Shown one piece after another: positions 4,746-5,927 of a DNA stretch of 5,927 bases (positions are counted from its first letter, which is position 1; the number at the start of each line of letters is the position of its first letter). A model generated the notes under the pieces. The model saw nothing but the letters and a program-made list of their open reading frames with translations. It had not been told where the DNA came from and ran no database searches. Source of the DNA: Candidatus Shapirobacteria bacterium CG2_30_35_20 (GTDB lineage: Bacteria; Patescibacteriota; Microgenomatia; UBA12405); NCBI GenBank assembly GCA_001873665.1, contig MNZO01000019.1, positions 1 through 5,927 on the forward strand, read 5' to 3'. Made by a program: the position numbers and the translations under genes.

Positions 4746-5591
4746 TTACTTTAAATTAATTTTACATTTTGGACATATCGATACTCCCTCCCCCACCTCT
4801 TCCCCACAAACAGGACAAACTAATTTGCCATTTACTCGTTGCAACTCGGTAAATGGTTGACTATTTATCATCTCAATTTTAAAATTATAAACTTTTTCAA
4901 TTCCATACGCCGTTCCATGTCCTCCAACTGCATTAATTAAAAATCCCTGTCTCGCCATAATAGTTTCAAACAAAATATTATTTCCCTGTGCCCTATCTTT
5001 TGCGTACAAAACTGCCTCTAACACCTTTTCTTTTTGTTTTTGTTCTCCACTATTTTCAATAAATTCCCATAAATTGTTAAAATCTGGCATCAGTTTTTGA
5101 CACTCTTCCAGCCATTTTTCCTGATTATCGATTTTAAAACCTATTGGTTGTCGTCGCAATTCCTCAATGTTACCAATACATTTTCCATTTTTACCAACTA
5201 GTTCTTTACCCAAATTCAAAGATTCATCCTGATTTTTTAACAATGGTATTCCATATCCCTGCAAATTCCATTCATTATTTTTAAAAAATGGTAAATAAAT
5301 ATTTAGTCGACCCTCTTTATACGACCCACCTTCCGGACTAATCCACACCACCATATTGCTTCCATTTTTTGCCAATTCAAAAGCATTTATTGTTGCCACT
5401 CTTTCTGCATCTGAATGTTCATTCCAACCCCATTCATCTTGTTCTATTCTCTTTTCACTATATTTATCTGCCTTAACAATTCTTCGTCGTACATCATCAA
5501 CCTTAGCCTCTTCTCGAAAAACTTTTTCAATATCACCAACAGGACTACTATTTACATCATAAAACTTATTTTTATTTTCTACATTTATCAT
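4746..5591 (-). CDS. Uncharacterised 281-aa protein with C-terminal zinc ribbon
   Basis: The product has no signal peptide or membrane segment and appears cytoplasmic. The N-terminal part is highly charged (residues about 1-60, with many Lys, Glu, Asp and Arg). A globular core follows, with WISPEGGSYKEGRLNIYLPF (about 84-103) and, later, NAVGGHGTAYG (about 216-226) as its most glycine-rich, motif-like stretches. The tail is a zinc ribbon of four cysteines, C259, C262, C273 and C276 (CPVCG, ten intervening residues, CPKC). Such ribbons usually bind nucleic acid or protein, but the core matches no family I recognise and no reaction is assigned. It follows pduO by 50 nt and precedes the 71-aa gene by 104 nt on the same strand. 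The ATG at 5591 is chosen as the first Met after the upstream stop; no Shine-Dalgarno sequence precedes it. Confidence 0.75.
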   Translation of the reverse strand: MINVENKNKFYDVNSSPVGDIEKVFREEAKVDDVRRRIVKADKYSEKRIEQDEWGWNEHSDAERVATINAFELAKNGSNMVVWISPEGGSYKEGRLNIYLPFFKNNEWNLQGYGIPLLKNQDESLNLGKELVGKNGKCIGNIEELRRQPIGFKIDNQEKWLEECQKLMPDFNNLWEFIENSGEQKQKEKVLEAVLYAKDRAQGNNILFETIMARQGFLINAVGGHGTAYGIEKVYNFKIEMINSQPFTELQRVNGKLVCPVCGEEVGEGVSICPKCKINLK

Positions 5592-5641
5592 TCTTATGCT
5601 CGAAAGATTCTGGGGCTCGGACTATAACCGTAGCGGGACAA
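5592..5641 (-). other. GC-rich structured leader between pduO and the 281-aa gene
   Basis: This 50-nt gap is 50% G+C between AT-rich neighbours. It can fold as gctcgg (5615-5620) with ccg-agc (5628-5634, one bulged T) around a loop holding TATAGT on the - strand. It also contains gctcg twice (5599-5603, 5615-5619). It could be a cis-regulatory leader of the 281-aa gene or a dispersed GC-rich repeat. No known riboswitch consensus was recognised. Confidence 0.35.
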
Positions 5642-5927
5642 CTATTCTTCTTGTCTACTTAACAAATAAAAATAATCCGACAATCTATTTAAATAAACAA
5701 TAATTGTTTTTAAATTTAAAATTTTAAATTCTAAATTTTCCAAAGCTACCACTCTTCTCTCCGCCCGTCTGACAACTGTTCTCACCCAATTTAATTTCCT
5801 TGCCTTTTCCTTTTTAAAAATCAAAAACTTTGTTACAGGTTTTAATTTCTTCTCCAATTTTTCTATTTCATTTTCCAAATTCGTAATTCGTAATTCGTAA
5901 TTCGTAATTTTATTGCCACAGGCAATA
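5642..5927 (-). CDS. pduO: PduO-type corrinoid adenosyltransferase, C-terminal part, cut by the window edge
   Basis: The frame is open from the right edge to TAG at 5644-5642, giving 95 C-terminal residues. They match the end of PduO/MMAB-type ATP:cob(I)alamin adenosyltransferases, which make adenosylcobalamin: a helix LENEIEKLEKKLKP, the arginine-rich active-site segment VRTVVRRAERRVVAL, and the terminal YLNRLSDYFYLLSR. The usual FILPGG turn is replaced by FLIFKKEKARK. The ATP-binding N-terminus (TGD-type motif) lies outside the window. A TTG at 5878-5876 would give a 78-aa protein, but it cuts the helix before the arginine segment, so it is not taken as the start. Immediately upstream the frame passes through the heptamer array at 5882-5909, translated as TNYELRITN. 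No other B12 gene is visible, so the cobamide is probably scavenged (inference). Confidence 0.82.
   Translation of the reverse strand, partial: IACGNKITNYELRITNLENEIEKLEKKLKPVTKFLIFKKEKARKLNWVRTVVRRAERRVVALENLEFKILNLKTIIVYLNRLSDYFYLLSRQEE
5875..5909. repeat. Heptamer tandem array (cgtaatt x4) inside pduO
   Basis: Four exact copies of cgtaatt occupy 5882-5909, preceded by the degenerate unit ccaaatt (5875-5881). On the - strand the array is read as part of pduO with no stop. A 7-bp unit is not a multiple of three, so gain or loss of one copy would shift the frame. The same unit occurs twice at 1932-1952. Confidence 0.75.
5911..5927. repeat. Perfect 7-bp inverted repeat at the window edge
   Basis: tattgcc (5911-5917) and ggcaata (5921-5927) are exact inverted copies around aca, one base beyond the heptamer array. 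It lies inside the pduO frame (residues IACGN). It may continue beyond the window. Confidence 0.5.

Noticed and set aside
4647..5669. The 13-mer acttaacaaataa shared by 4647-4659 and 5657-5669
   Set aside because: One copy is in a start region and the other in coding sequence with no shared context; chance is plausible in such AT-rich DNA.

Overview
The window is AT-rich with compact genes. Its gene set and repeat style resemble a Candidate Phyla Radiation (Patescibacteria) genome, probably of the Microgenomates type. That placement is inferred from a stripped-down EpmA-like enzyme, start codons without Shine-Dalgarno sites, tiny lineage-type orphans, and short AT-rich heptamer repeats scattered between and inside genes. 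No rRNA or marker protein here fixes the taxonomy. No CRISPR array, integrase, transposase or defence system was found.

The left half (about 1-3089) is read on the + strand. It holds a stand-alone class II LysRS-like protein (EpmA/GenX family, 21-890), which carries an in-frame GC-rich palindromic insert. Overlapping its 3' end is a GGDEF-domain gene (874-1519) broken by two single-base frame changes. Next come a tiny acid-free cationic ORF (1551-1727) with a promoter-like sequence immediately before its ATG, tRNA-Trp(CCA) and tRNA-Ala(GGC). The half ends with a D-Ala-D-Ala-ligase-like ATP-grasp gene (2090-3089), whose catalytic C-terminus lies in another frame after an eight-A tract.

The right half is read on the - strand and converges on the left half across a repeat-filled, hairpin-prone intergenic region (3090-3205). 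In transcription order it holds the C-terminal part of a PduO-type corrinoid adenosyltransferase (entering from the right edge, stop at 5642), an unrecognised 281-aa protein with a C-terminal zinc ribbon (5591-4746), a 71-aa secreted-type peptide (4641-4426) and serine hydroxymethyltransferase glyA (4372-3206). The same-strand layout with 50-105 nt gaps allows one or two transcripts. The genes do not form an obvious single pathway; B12 cofactor maturation and one-carbon metabolism are the only loose link.

The most distinctive features are non-genic. They are: (i) GC-rich palindromic islands in AT-rich DNA, one of them translated inside epmA; (ii) two arrays of a 7-bp unit (cgtaatt), one before tRNA-Ala and one running in frame through pduO; (iii) three single-base frame changes, two firmly at eight-A tracts, that are either assembly errors, pseudogenisation or poly(A) slippage; and (iv) promoter-like -10 boxes placed so that transcripts would begin at or within a few bases of the ATG.
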